Made by a program: the position numbers and the translations under genes
Shown: positions 35,576 to 43,508 of the stretch, piece after piece
Numbering within the stretch: the first letter of the stretch is position 1
Layout: every line of letters starts with the position of its first letter
The notes under the pieces: model-generated
The model's database searches: none
The model's input: the letters and a program-made list of their open reading frames with translations, nothing else
What the model was told of the DNA's origin: nothing
From: Muricea muricata
Lineage: Eukaryota > Cnidaria > Anthozoa > Malacalcyonacea > Plexauridae
DNA length: 64,000 bases
Assembly (NCBI GenBank): GCA_963855995.1
Contig: OY979718.1
Coordinates: 27,633,782-27,697,781 of the forward strand
Direction: 5' to 3'

Positions 35576-35593
35576 TCTTGTAATTGTTTACTT

Positions 35594-35599
35594 AATAAA
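35594..35599 (+). terminator. Poly(A) signal of the plus-strand half
   Basis: AATAAA, 19 bp after the stop of the 241-residue gene, at the point where the two transcription units converge. Confidence 0.7.
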
Positions 35600-35656
35600 T
35601 TGTTTTTAAAATACGTTCTTAGTGTTGTGTTATACAAGGGGTTAGGGCAAATGAAA

Positions 35657-35680
35657 ACACACACACACACACACACACAC
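35657..35680. repeat. (CA)n microsatellite between the convergent halves
   Basis: Twelve AC repeats in the 124-bp spacer between the last plus-strand gene and the last minus-strand gene. Confidence 0.9.
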
Positions 35681-35698
35681 TTCATTTTAACTACAATG

Positions 35699-35704
35699 TT
35701 TATT
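35699..35704 (-). terminator. Poly(A) signal overlapping the protease stop
   Basis: On the minus strand AATAAA contains the protease TAA stop codon within it (CAA TAA A). This is an unusually economical 3' end. Confidence 0.65.
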
Positions 35705-36230
35705 GAACCATCTTTTTACTAAACTGCATAAGATTAACATTAGGATGATTTGCACTAACTCTAAAGTGAGTCTTAACAAAATGAGACACTTTCGCGTCAT
35801 TTAACATAGTATTGTCATCAAACAACTGTACGATTTTGTTCATGCTATAACCACGTGCTCTATGGCTTAGGTAGAATATACAGTAATCACCGCATACGTC
35901 GGACCAAATACTTTGCAATTTACGTTTGTTATATTTCCATTTATCAGTGTGTTTTTCCAAATAGTTTCTAAACACCAATGGTGCATCAGTCCCGTAGCTG
36001 TCAAAATATTCCCCCAGAATCTTGTTGTGGTCCCCCCGAGCATCACTTGGACCGATCCAAATTGAAATCCAGTGAGTTCCAGGCTTGCTACTCGGATCTG
36101 TGTTCGCGACAAATCCGCAAGGATACTTGTCGATCGTTTGAGGTAGTTTATCACAGGGAAATACACCACAAAACGTTTTTTTCGTTATAGGATCTTCTTC
36201 TAGTGCATGAGTGATTTGTGCAGTATTCAT
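35700..36230 (-). CDS. Adenain-type cysteine protease (176 aa)
   Basis: Matures capsid and core proteins during assembly. The C5/adenain triad and helper are all visible: His53 in GTHWISIW, Asp77 in EYFDSYG, Gln106 in KLQSIW, and Cys117 in VCGDYCIFYL. Length is normal for adenovirus-like proteases. The start codon follows directly on the stop of the major capsid gene (TAGATG), so both must share a transcript. The stop lies inside a poly(A) signal. Confidence 0.95.
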   Translation of the reverse strand: MNTAQITHALEEDPITKKTFCGVFPCDKLPQTIDKYPCGFVANTDPSSKPGTHWISIWIGPSDARGDHNKILGEYFDSYGTDAPLVFRNYLEKHTDKWKYNKRKLQSIWSDVCGDYCIFYLSHRARGYSMNKIVQLFDDNTMLNDAKVSHFVKTHFRVSANHPNVNLMQFSKKMVQ

Positions 36231-37568
36231 CTAACCAGCGTAATCGTAGATGACGTTTCTTTCAGAATCAATATGAATAGTGTTTTCGAATTCACCGTAG
36301 CACACGAGACTCACAGCTACTGCAGGTGCAGTAGAGAACTTGATGTCGACTGCAAGATTTCCGCGTTGGACCACGTTAAAATGGGCGGAGGACCCGCACA
36401 TGTCAGGACTGAGGTCAGCACTATAGAGGTTAAACCCATTAACAAATTCATCACGTGAAATATCGTTACCGACATCATAAAACATCTTTCCAGTACCCGA
36501 GAACAAGGTAAGGAAGGCTTCGATGTATCTGCGGGTTGCTGCAGTATAGGAGAGTTGTAAGGGTTTGAAGGGTACTTCTTCTCCGTTGACGCTGATTGCT
36601 AAGAAGGATGTTGTAAAATTCTGAAAGTTGAAGGGATTCTTCTTGTAGGCACCGTTGAATGCTGCGCTATCGACCATTCCAAAGATAATCGTTTTCGGCA
36701 CAAGTCCGTTGTAGAGATTATCTTTTCTCAATGATGGATTTCCAGCAGGAATGATGAAAGATTTGCACTCCACACGTCTCACAGGATAAATGGCAGGTCC
36801 TTTCTTCAACGCCAGCTCGTGGGCTATGGATATGCTTGGATTGACTTTCACTTTACGTATCTTGAGATAAACCTCCGTCAATTTCACCCTATAATCGGCG
36901 TCCGCCTCTGAGGCCATCAAACAAAACTCGTCCACGTTTCGATTCATAAGTATCTTGAGATCCACATAGCTCAAAAGAAGCCGTTCGCTCATAAACACAT
37001 CGCAAAATATAGGTCCAGCCATTTCGATGATACCGCTTCCTTTGCTAAACTCGTACCTTTTCTTGAGGCCAAGGTTGACATCAGCATGGTCTCCAGCGAG
37101 TGTTGGATCAGAGGTATCCATTTTAGTGCTCGTGTCTTTGTAGAACATTGCGGCCGTCAATTGAGACCGTTTTGCGGCTGGACCATAGTTGAGGAGCGTT
37201 TCCAAATAGGCACGATATGCATAGGTCCCCGTGGCCTGGGTGACCTGTTTCCCCTTCAAAAACACATCCACTTGTTTGAATAAGCTATGTAGGAAATTGT
37301 TGACGATGCCTACTTTTTCGCCCGGGTCAAGATCATCTCCGTTTGCCTTTGTTACTTTTGCTCGAACCACCAAGATGGTTTTTGCCAAATCTACATAGTC
37401 CTCCGTTCCCGGACAGAGGAACGTGATAGGTCCGCCATTTGAAACACTGGACACCGGCAAGTGGTCTACCCAATGTCCCTTTTCTAAACTCACTTGTGTT
37501 GGTGGTACAGAAAATAAATCAAGTTCACTCTTGGTGCACTCTTGTGATTTAGCATGTACAAAACTCAT
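36231..37568 (-). CDS. Major capsid protein, double jelly-roll type (445 aa)
   Basis: Forms the hexon-like capsid shell. Position (between pX-like protein and protease), size and features match Polinton/adintovirus hexons: a largely beta protein with a long loop after KRYEFSKGSG (about 170-180) and a second barrel starting near IYPVRRVECKSFIIPAGN (about 258-275). VEIDIKF-like strands near the end (LAVDIKFSTAPAVAVSLVC) lead to a C-terminus DYAG. Assignment to the double jelly-roll fold is by family resemblance, not structure. Only 2 bp separate it from the upstream gene and none from the downstream protease. Confidence 0.88.
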   Translation of the reverse strand: MSFVHAKSQECTKSELDLFSVPPTQVSLEKGHWVDHLPVSSVSNGGPITFLCPGTEDYVDLAKTILVVRAKVTKANGDDLDPGEKVGIVNNFLHSLFKQVDVFLKGKQVTQATGTYAYRAYLETLLNYGPAAKRSQLTAAMFYKDTSTKMDTSDPTLAGDHADVNLGLKKRYEFSKGSGIIEMAGPIFCDVFMSERLLLSYVDLKILMNRNVDEFCLMASEADADYRVKLTEVYLKIRKVKVNPSISIAHELALKKGPAIYPVRRVECKSFIIPAGNPSLRKDNLYNGLVPKTIIFGMVDSAAFNGAYKKNPFNFQNFTTSFLAISVNGEEVPFKPLQLSYTAATRRYIEAFLTLFSGTGKMFYDVGNDISRDEFVNGFNLYSADLSPDMCGSSAHFNVVQRGNLAVDIKFSTAPAVAVSLVCYGEFENTIHIDSERNVIYDYAG

Positions 37569-37570
37569 GT

Positions 37571-38023
37571 TTAACCAAATATGTCTGCAGGAGTTGTTTT
37601 CCGTTTCTTGGTCGGATTGCTTCTGGTAGTAGGCGTAGATGTCTTTCTCTTTTTAGCTCTCTTCTTTTCTGTGGTTTTTTTACGTCGTTTTCCACTTCCT
37701 GTTTGAGCATACGTTTGCAGTCGCTGCACAGCTTTCTGTTTCGTCGCATCAGCGGCTTCCCTGGTGCGTGCTTTTGCAGCCTCCTTGACATTTTTCCCAG
37801 CGAGAACATCTCCAATAAAGTTTGCACCACTGTTCAGAGCAATATTCCCAAGAGCTTTAGCCCCACTTTTTACCATAGGCATGACCGTTCTGGCAATGCT
37901 ACGAAACAGACCACCCAGTCCATACCCCATTTGACCATGACCTAATTGCCATGGACTACCTCTGAACACAGTCATACCGTGACCTTGTTGATCAAGATAA
38001 TAACGTACGTATGGATTATTCAT
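37571..38023 (-). CDS. pX-like virion core protein (150 aa)
   Basis: A Gly-rich amphipathic segment (YGLGGLFRSIARTVMPMVK, about 34-52, then GAKALGNIAL) resembles adenovirus pX/pVI-like proteins and the PX protein reported for adintoviruses. Long Lys/Arg runs (about 112-145) then suit DNA binding and nuclear import. It may condense DNA or disrupt membranes after protease cleavage. It is spaced 2 bp from both the minor and major capsid genes. Confidence 0.85.
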   Translation of the reverse strand: MNNPYVRYYLDQQGHGMTVFRGSPWQLGHGQMGYGLGGLFRSIARTVMPMVKSGAKALGNIALNSGANFIGDVLAGKNVKEAAKARTREAADATKQKAVQRLQTYAQTGSGKRRKKTTEKKRAKKRKTSTPTTRSNPTKKRKTTPADIFG

Positions 38024-38025
38024 CT

Positions 38026-38775
38026 TTATGAAAAATAACTGTGCTGTCTGAAATGTAGTGTTGTCACCACCTTTCCACGTTCAAATGGCACAGGATCGCC
38101 TGTGTCACTCCTTAAAAGAATTTCCACGTCCTCGAATAATTTTCTTTGGATAGGTACATACTGAATGTTTGTGAACGTTTTAGTAATGATGTCACCAAAT
38201 GTTCCCTCGGCAGGAATGCTTTTGAGTAACTGAGCACTCGTATCTCCAACGATTTGGGGTTGCACAATGTCGCAGTACACGTAGATGGTTGATACGGTCG
38301 TTAAGTCTGCCACGTAAGGACTTTCTGTCGTTTTTTTTAATATAACGTCTTTTCCTCCAAAACCAAGTATGATCGATAACGGTTTTATTGCAGCAAACTG
38401 AAACCCGTTCTTTATTTGAACGGTCACTTTTCCTGTGAAAGCATTGTACGTCAACTTGATGTTATCGCTAACGTTTCTGGATAACGCTTTATTCGCAGCT
38501 TTGATAAGCTCCTGCATGGACTGGTAGTAACCGTAATCCATAATGGCTTGCTGAAACAAACCGGTTCGATCCCCATAAAAGAGGTGCGTATCCACACCTT
38601 TTTGTAATGTGTACCAGGTGTTTGGATAGGAAATGGAGTACAAACCAACTTCCCAGACCCCCTCCAAATCAATACTTTGCGGCAATTTCACGCGATAACT
38701 TGTCGTCTTATTATTGGGAAACTCATTCAAGGATGCATTACTAGGTAGCGTGAGATAAAAATGTGTTCCACTCAT
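38026..38775 (-). CDS. Minor capsid (penton-like) protein, single jelly-roll type (249 aa)
   Basis: Expected to form the capsid vertices. The first ATG, 38775, gives MSGTHFYLTLPSNASLNEFP. YRVKLPQSIDLEGVWEVGLY and SISYPNTWY follow, the usual opening of Polinton minor capsid proteins. It is beta-rich and ends YFS. An earlier in-frame leader (to 38814) lacks an ATG and is ignored. It lies 48 bp after the integrase stop and 2 bp before the pX-like gene. Confidence 0.88.
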   Translation of the reverse strand: MSGTHFYLTLPSNASLNEFPNNKTTSYRVKLPQSIDLEGVWEVGLYSISYPNTWYTLQKGVDTHLFYGDRTGLFQQAIMDYGYYQSMQELIKAANKALSRNVSDNIKLTYNAFTGKVTVQIKNGFQFAAIKPLSIILGFGGKDVILKKTTESPYVADLTTVSTIYVYCDIVQPQIVGDTSAQLLKSIPAEGTFGDIITKTFTNIQYVPIQRKLFEDVEILLRSDTGDPVPFERGKVVTTLHFRQHSYFS

Positions 38776-38823
38776 GACGACTATAACACAACAAATAAAA
38801 CGAAAACAGCTCAAACGTTGTTT

Positions 38824-39915
38824 TTAGACTTTATTTATTTCTGATGCAGGCACCCATGAATTGAATTTGTCTGGGTAACCAGACCATTTTACAAGATATT
38901 GTACATTTTTCCCCTTTCCCCTCTTTTTAAGAATTTTCTCAACCTCATACATGTCATCATGTTTGATAACCTTTTGAAGCTCCTTGTCATAAAATGTTCC
39001 TTTAAGCTCTTCGCCGTCATAATCTTTGAGTTTATATACTGCTGGATTTCGAGGTACTTTTTTGCTTACAGTGAATATTTCTTTTGAAAAGTTTGGCAAA
39101 TATCCTTTTTCAAACTTTCGTTTAATTTTACTTATTCTAACCTGATCGCCGATCTTGAACTTATATTTTACAGATTGTACATTATCTAAAACATTACGAT
39201 ATAAAGTACGAAACACCTCGTCTTCATTTTCCGAATTGACAAGGGCAGGTGGTCTTCCTATGCTGCGGTGTTCACTATGGTTATAAGAATACACCAAGTC
39301 AGGTAACATATCAAGGTATCTCATCGTTTTCTTTGCAGTAAAATAACGCCACATCTTTGTCTTAAACGTGCGAATTACTCTCTCGACAATGGAGGCCTTT
39401 GTTTCGTTAAACGTATTAAACAGTTGAATATCTTCATTTTTTAATAGTGTTTGAAATGATTTGTTAAAAAATTCGGTTCCTTGATCCGTCATAATCTTGT
39501 GCGGCTTTCTACCAGAAGATAAAATCACTTTGAATGCTTCAACTAAGGTAGGTCCAGTTTTTGACTTTATTGGAACTATCCATGCATACTTTGAGAATAC
39601 ATCTATACAGACAAGCAAGTATCGATAACCGTCATTATACTGTTCCAAAGACTGCATGTCTGCTAAATCCATTTGCCACTGTTCGTCTATACCTCCCACA
39701 ATAACACGATTTCTTTTAAAGTTTCGACGAGCTGGTTTATGTAAAGTGTAGGTATCTTGACCCATTAACCAGTCTGAAATTTTTCTCCGACTTAGTTTAA
39801 ACGTTCCCTCTTGTTTCACATCACGATATAAGTTCTCAACCCCTCCGAAACTCCCGGGACGCTTTGGATTATAATAAACACTCTCCAAATACTCATCAAC
39901 TGTTGCTTGGGCCAT
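38824..39915 (-). CDS. Retroviral-type integrase with chromodomain (363 aa)
   Basis: Inserts the element into host DNA. Catalytic acidic residues: Asp83 (QMDLADM), Asp144 (IMTDQGTEF) and Glu178 (KASIVERVIRTFK), on an RNase H-like fold. An SH3-like region follows (FKIGDQVRISKIK), and then a complete C-terminal chromodomain (YEVEKILKKR ... QYLVKWSGYP ... NSWVPASEI, about 315-360). The chromodomain may direct insertion to methylated histones, as in chromoviruses. All key residues are intact. An AATAAA lies inside the last codons. Confidence 0.96.
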   Translation of the reverse strand: MAQATVDEYLESVYYNPKRPGSFGGVENLYRDVKQEGTFKLSRRKISDWLMGQDTYTLHKPARRNFKRNRVIVGGIDEQWQMDLADMQSLEQYNDGYRYLLVCIDVFSKYAWIVPIKSKTGPTLVEAFKVILSSGRKPHKIMTDQGTEFFNKSFQTLLKNEDIQLFNTFNETKASIVERVIRTFKTKMWRYFTAKKTMRYLDMLPDLVYSYNHSEHRSIGRPPALVNSENEDEVFRTLYRNVLDNVQSVKYKFKIGDQVRISKIKRKFEKGYLPNFSKEIFTVSKKVPRNPAVYKLKDYDGEELKGTFYDKELQKVIKHDDMYEVEKILKKRGKGKNVQYLVKWSGYPDKFNSWVPASEINKV

Positions 39916-39964
39916 GTCTTCTTTTTAAATGAAACAAAGGAATTGTGTACCAGTGTTATAAAAA

Positions 39965-40276
39965 TTAGTTTTCTGTCTCGGTAGATTGATCATTCGGTTC
40001 AGTTACCACCGAAGTTGTATTTTCTGGTAGGTCTAACTGCTTGCCAACAGGGCCGTAGTTTTTAACTGTTTTACTGTTGTACCCCATTTGCAAGTGACCT
40101 TCCAAATTTAAATCGTTACGGCCAAAACTTACACCAAATTTAAACATTTTCTGTCTGTTATGATTTTTGTCTCTTTTGACTTTATCACTCTTACTATGAC
40201 AAGTTCCCATGTTACCTCTTGCAAGCAGACAGAATAAAATGAAGAAAAACAACAAAACAGTACGTTTTAAAATCAT
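39965..40276 (-). CDS. Small membrane-associated protein of unknown function (103 aa)
   Basis: From the first ATG the protein has a hydrophobic N-terminal segment (LLFFFILFCLLA, about 8-19), a signal or anchor. A second in-frame Met at residue 22 starts MGTCHSKS, an almost ideal N-myristoylation site with a nearby Cys and a following Lys/Arg cluster. The gene may therefore make two differently anchored forms. The C-terminal half is polar (FKFGVSFGRNDLNLEGHLQ) and ends acidic. I do not recognise a family. It sits 16 bp after the 155-residue gene and 49 bp before the integrase. Confidence 0.65.
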   Translation of the reverse strand: MILKRTVLLFFFILFCLLARGNMGTCHSKSDKVKRDKNHNRQKMFKFGVSFGRNDLNLEGHLQMGYNSKTVKNYGPVGKQLDLPENTTSVVTEPNDQSTETEN

Positions 40277-40292
40277 TTATTTCTTTCGTAGA

Positions 40293-40760
40293 TTACACTG
40301 TGTAGTTATATTTTAATTTACACACGCATAGAACATAGTCAATTAGATTGTTGATAAATGTTGTTCTCTCGAATTCAGAATACCTCTGAAACCAAGCGAA
40401 ACATGTCATATCGAATAGTGCCTCGAAGTAATCTCTATGGATCTCTGACGGTTCAGGATACTTCAAAATCTTGCAAGCTTCAACGACACCTTTCCACATA
40501 ACATCATGGTCTAGCAGATCAAGAGCTCGCTCAGCATAGTATATCCAGCGTTCCTCATCATCGAGGGCCTCAATGCGCTTTCGAAACCGTGTCCACGGTC
40601 TACCGTAATCCTCATCTTGTTTGGCCTGTGCAGCTTCTTCTTCCAATTGTTGAATCTTACGATAGACCATCTCCGTGAACACAAAATCTATCAGTTTCTC
40701 AACAGTCAAGGCATCAAAGTCAATTTCACACTCATACATTTGTTTAAACAGGTGTGCCAT
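40293..40760 (-). CDS. Acidic helical protein of unknown function (155 aa)
   Basis: Start taken at the ATG at 40760 (MAHLFKQMYECEIDFD). Predicted mostly helical, with a Glu/Gln-rich coiled-coil-like stretch (QQLEEEAAQAKQDED, about 38-52) and a Trp/Tyr-rich middle (ERWIYYAERALDLL). I recognise no domain. It is the first gene of a seven-gene minus-strand run with gaps of 16, 49, 48, 2, 2 and 0 bp. Confidence 0.7.
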   Translation of the reverse strand: MAHLFKQMYECEIDFDALTVEKLIDFVFTEMVYRKIQQLEEEAAQAKQDEDYGRPWTRFRKRIEALDDEERWIYYAERALDLLDHDVMWKGVVEACKILKYPEPSEIHRDYFEALFDMTCFAWFQRYSEFERTTFINNLIDYVLCVCKLKYNYTV

Positions 40761-40959
40761 AATTCTCTTCACGTTCTTTAGACCAACTGTTCACAAACAC
40801 ACTTACTAAATAGACTAACGTGATCATGATGATCTCGTCTCTTTTAAGTCATGTAAACCAGAAAAACCAGTTTTTCAAATGTATGAATATGAACAAACAT
40901 GTTTATTGATATACGTCATAAATAATACAAGAAAAGAATTTATTAAAGAAAAATTTAAA

Positions 40960-41388
40960 TTACAAAAGCTTTAAAGTCTCCTGTTTAAGCACCCGTCTCT
41001 CATTTGTACAAAATAAAGTTCTCCAGTCATCACAGGTATACTTCAACAACTCTAACCCATTCACCGTCGGTTTGATATCACCCAAACTGTTCATAAATTT
41101 TTCCATAACACTTGCTTCAGATACCCTCGAACACGCAATGTCAAAGTACATTAACAACCTTTCCTCGTTCTCCATCATAAGACAAGGGTGTTGTCTCTGA
41201 GAAGGGTGATCAATGATACATCCATTGCAGTTTTCAACCACCAGAACTGAAATGGCACATGCTATTTCTTCTGCATAACACTTTAAAAGCTTTTCTTGTA
41301 TGAGACTCTGCCGGTGACTAAGAAATCTCTCTTCATTACCGATATCAGTAGGTAAAGTAAGCTTCGACAGACTTTTACGCACAGCCAT
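40960..41388 (-). CDS. Conserved Cys/His protein, right copy (142 aa)
   Basis: Partner of the gene at 25617-26045: same length, about 61% identical without gaps, same CNGC-x3-HPSQRQH-x-C motif, same EKLLKCYAEE and KPTVNGLELLKYTC blocks. The ATG at 41388 is supported by that shared length. Each copy lies near one end and points inward, so the pair may come from an end-to-end duplication or recombination between element termini. Divergence of about 39% says the duplication is much older than this insertion. Function unknown; metal binding is likely. Confidence 0.8.
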   Translation of the reverse strand: MAVRKSLSKLTLPTDIGNEERFLSHRQSLIQEKLLKCYAEEIACAISVLVVENCNGCIIDHPSQRQHPCLMMENEERLLMYFDIACSRVSEASVMEKFMNSLGDIKPTVNGLELLKYTCDDWRTLFCTNERRVLKQETLKLL

Positions 41389-41485
41389 TTTAAAACACAA
41401 CTTGGCAGTTCAACAGTTAATGCAAGACTGATAAAGTTCATACCAATGTCGATTTCTAACAGTTTTAAAATTTACATAACATGTT

Positions 41486-42088
41486 TTACCAGTTTTCCAG
41501 ATTTTTGATTGACAAGTATTCTGTGTAAGCTTGTTTGCGGTTTTCATGATGACTCTTGAATTGCTCGCCCGTTTCTTTAACCGTATACACGTATGACGGC
41601 GGCATGCTAAAATTTACCTTGCAAATTGGATCAAAAGGATCTTCATTTCTCTCCGTATCTCGCCATTCGAAGTAACCACATGACTCCTCTTTACCTTTCG
41701 AACAAACGTAGAACAACCGGCCATGATTGATTCCCTCTTTTTTAACTTTTCTCGTCGAGCATTGCTCACCATGATAACATAGGGGTCTGATCACGTCGCC
41801 CCATTGCCAAAATGAACATGGTTTTTCTTTATCTGAGCAAACGAAAAATGGACGACCAAAACTAGGTTTAGAAATGTCCTTCACGACTCGCATTTTAGCC
41901 AATTTCTTGTGATCGTGGCATCTTGGCTGTAACGAGTTCGAATTTCTCCACATTGTAATAGCATTTTCAAAATAACTGCAATCATTCTGGGGACAAAAGA
42001 AATTGCAGCTAGGCTTTTGCCCACAGTAGAAAAATAAACCATTTTCAGTTTTGGAAGAGGACGCCAGCTTTCCATGTAGACACTCCAT
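41486..42088 (-). CDS. Three-GRF zinc-finger protein (200 aa)
   Basis: First gene inside the right terminal repeat. Three GRF-like fingers: C3-x-H5 ... C22 ... C28; C57 with H58 or H60 ... GRPFFVC84 ... C91SFWQW; and C104-x-H106 ... GRLFYVC129 ... C137GYFEW. The Gly-Arg-x-Phe and aromatic-Trp signatures are those of GRF fingers in NEIL3 and APE2, which bind single-stranded DNA. The last 45 residues are outside the fingers. Having a GRF protein in each half, beside a Cys/His copy, mirrors the element's ends. Confidence 0.83.
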   Translation of the reverse strand: MECLHGKLASSSKTENGLFFYCGQKPSCNFFCPQNDCSYFENAITMWRNSNSLQPRCHDHKKLAKMRVVKDISKPSFGRPFFVCSDKEKPCSFWQWGDVIRPLCYHGEQCSTRKVKKEGINHGRLFYVCSKGKEESCGYFEWRDTERNEDPFDPICKVNFSMPPSYVYTVKETGEQFKSHHENRKQAYTEYLSIKNLENW

Positions 42089-42120
42089 AATTCTGATTAT
42101 CTCGTTCGTCGACGGCCTCT

Positions 42121-42128
42121 TTTTTATA
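42121..42128 (-). promoter_or_regulatory. TATA box of the three-GRF gene
   Basis: TATAAAAA on the minus strand, 33 bp before the start codon, implying a very short leader. It lies just inside the right terminal repeat. Confidence 0.55.
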
Positions 42129-42175
42129 GTATTGCATTAAAAAGCAGTTAGACAAGTTTTTTTCTAGTTTTACAC

Positions 42176-42297
42176 GTATTTCCGGTCAACATGCGCGCGC
42201 CACGGTATACACATCGTAGCCTGGTAACTAACTGACACGGGTAAGAGCTCCTGAAAAAATGCTGACGTAAGTGTTCTATACCTGCACCATACCTACT
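42176..42297. repeat. Polinton right terminal inverted repeat (122 bp)
   Basis: Exact reverse complement of 25369-25490, ending CCATACCTACT. Confidence 0.97.
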
Positions 42298-42303
42298 GCT
42301 TTG
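42298..42303. other. Polinton target-site duplication, right
   Basis: GCTTTG directly after the right terminal repeat, identical to 25363-25368. Confidence 0.95.
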
Positions 42304-42479
42304 CATAGTTCAGATCCTCCACCATCTCAAACGTCTTATCTCAAACGTCGAACTTTCTAGCTATGTGCAAACTTAATGTAGATAAGTTAGAATAAGGGCA
42401 CGTATGCATTAAAAGTTCATCGTCTGAAACAGATCTAGATATACAGACCATCAGACAATAGGAATTACTAGATTAAAAA

Positions 42480-43070
42480 AACACACACAGAAAATTGCGG
42501 TTTCGCATAGCCGAAAATAAGAAACTAGCCGTGTCGGATTTTCGTAAACACAAAATGGCGGTGCCTGATTTAGAACAAAAAAATGGCGGTGCCTGATTTA
42601 GAACAAAAAAATGGCGGTGTCGGATAGCCGAAAATAAGAAACTAACCGTGTCGGATTGTCGTAAACACAATTATGCAGCAAATTACACGCAATCATTTTC
42701 GCCAGCGTTTACGCAATCGGTCTTGGTAATGAAAATATGCAGTTGCTATGGCAACAAACTAAAATTAATAACATTCGAGAAAATTTTGCGAAAATATCAA
42801 TAAAAGATCACTGATTTGGAATATTTTGAATTAAGCAAAATGATGAATAAAAAATTTCAGCGTAGAAGTGCAAAGATAAAGCTAGTGCATTTCTGTTCAA
42901 AACAATTTTACTAGACTTATTTAAAAAATATTTTGGAAAATGTTTAGTCATGCACTGCATGCACTGCATGACCTGCATGACCACTGGCGTCGCCACTGAA
43001 CACAAAATGGCGGTGCCTGAATTAGGACAAAAAATGGCGGTGTCGGATTGTCAAAAAAACAAAATACCGA
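42480..43070. repeat. Short-period repeats with GGCGGTG(C/T)C(T/G)GAT units
   Basis: Repeated blocks ATGGCGGTGCCTGATT and ATGGCGGTGTCGGAT separated by A-runs (42550-42620, 43000-43050). A longer block, AGCCGAAAATAAGAAACTA, also repeats (about 42507 and 42625). Non-coding, outside the Polinton. Confidence 0.65.
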
Positions 43071-43508
43071 AAAACCCCTCAAAAACAAGACTTGTTGACA
43101 AGAGATAAAAAGGTATTCTTTTTCTGTTTTCCTCTTTCCTCTTTTGTATTTTATTTGTTGTTCTCTTTTTTAGGAGAGAGAAAAAAAGACAAAAAGAATG
43201 GACGAGAAAGGTTTTCCTCCGGGTCCTCCGGTTTCCCTCAATAAAAAATAAAAAAGAGTGGCCATGTTTGGGATCATTTTAGACAATAATTCTCACGTAT
43301 GTATAGCTAGGAGGAGGTGAGCATATGAGTTTTAATTTAATGATCTGCGCTCTTCAGGTTAGATTCCTGTTCCACTCAAAGTCCTGAGAGTGTTATGTAT
43401 CTCAGATGATCGGATAACTACAGGATTGCGCATGCTGCAAATAATTTGTGTAATATAATTTTTCGCTAAACAGGAATTTTAGACTATGACTCAGGGTTAT
43501 CTTTAAAA

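Larger units (their letters stand above)
25369..42297. mobile_element. Intact Polinton/Maverick (adintovirus-like) element, 16.9 kb
   Basis: The element starts AG and ends CT. It has 122-bp terminal inverted repeats that match at every position I compared and a perfect 6-bp duplication GCTTTG outside them. Inside is the full Polinton core: protein-primed DNA polymerase B, retroviral-type integrase with chromodomain, FtsK/HerA-type ATPase, adenain-type protease, and major and minor capsid proteins. It also has a pX-like core protein, as described for adintoviruses. Identical ends and uninterrupted frames indicate a young copy. Both halves are transcribed toward the centre (about 35.6 kb). Whether virions form is not shown by sequence. 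Confidence 0.97.
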
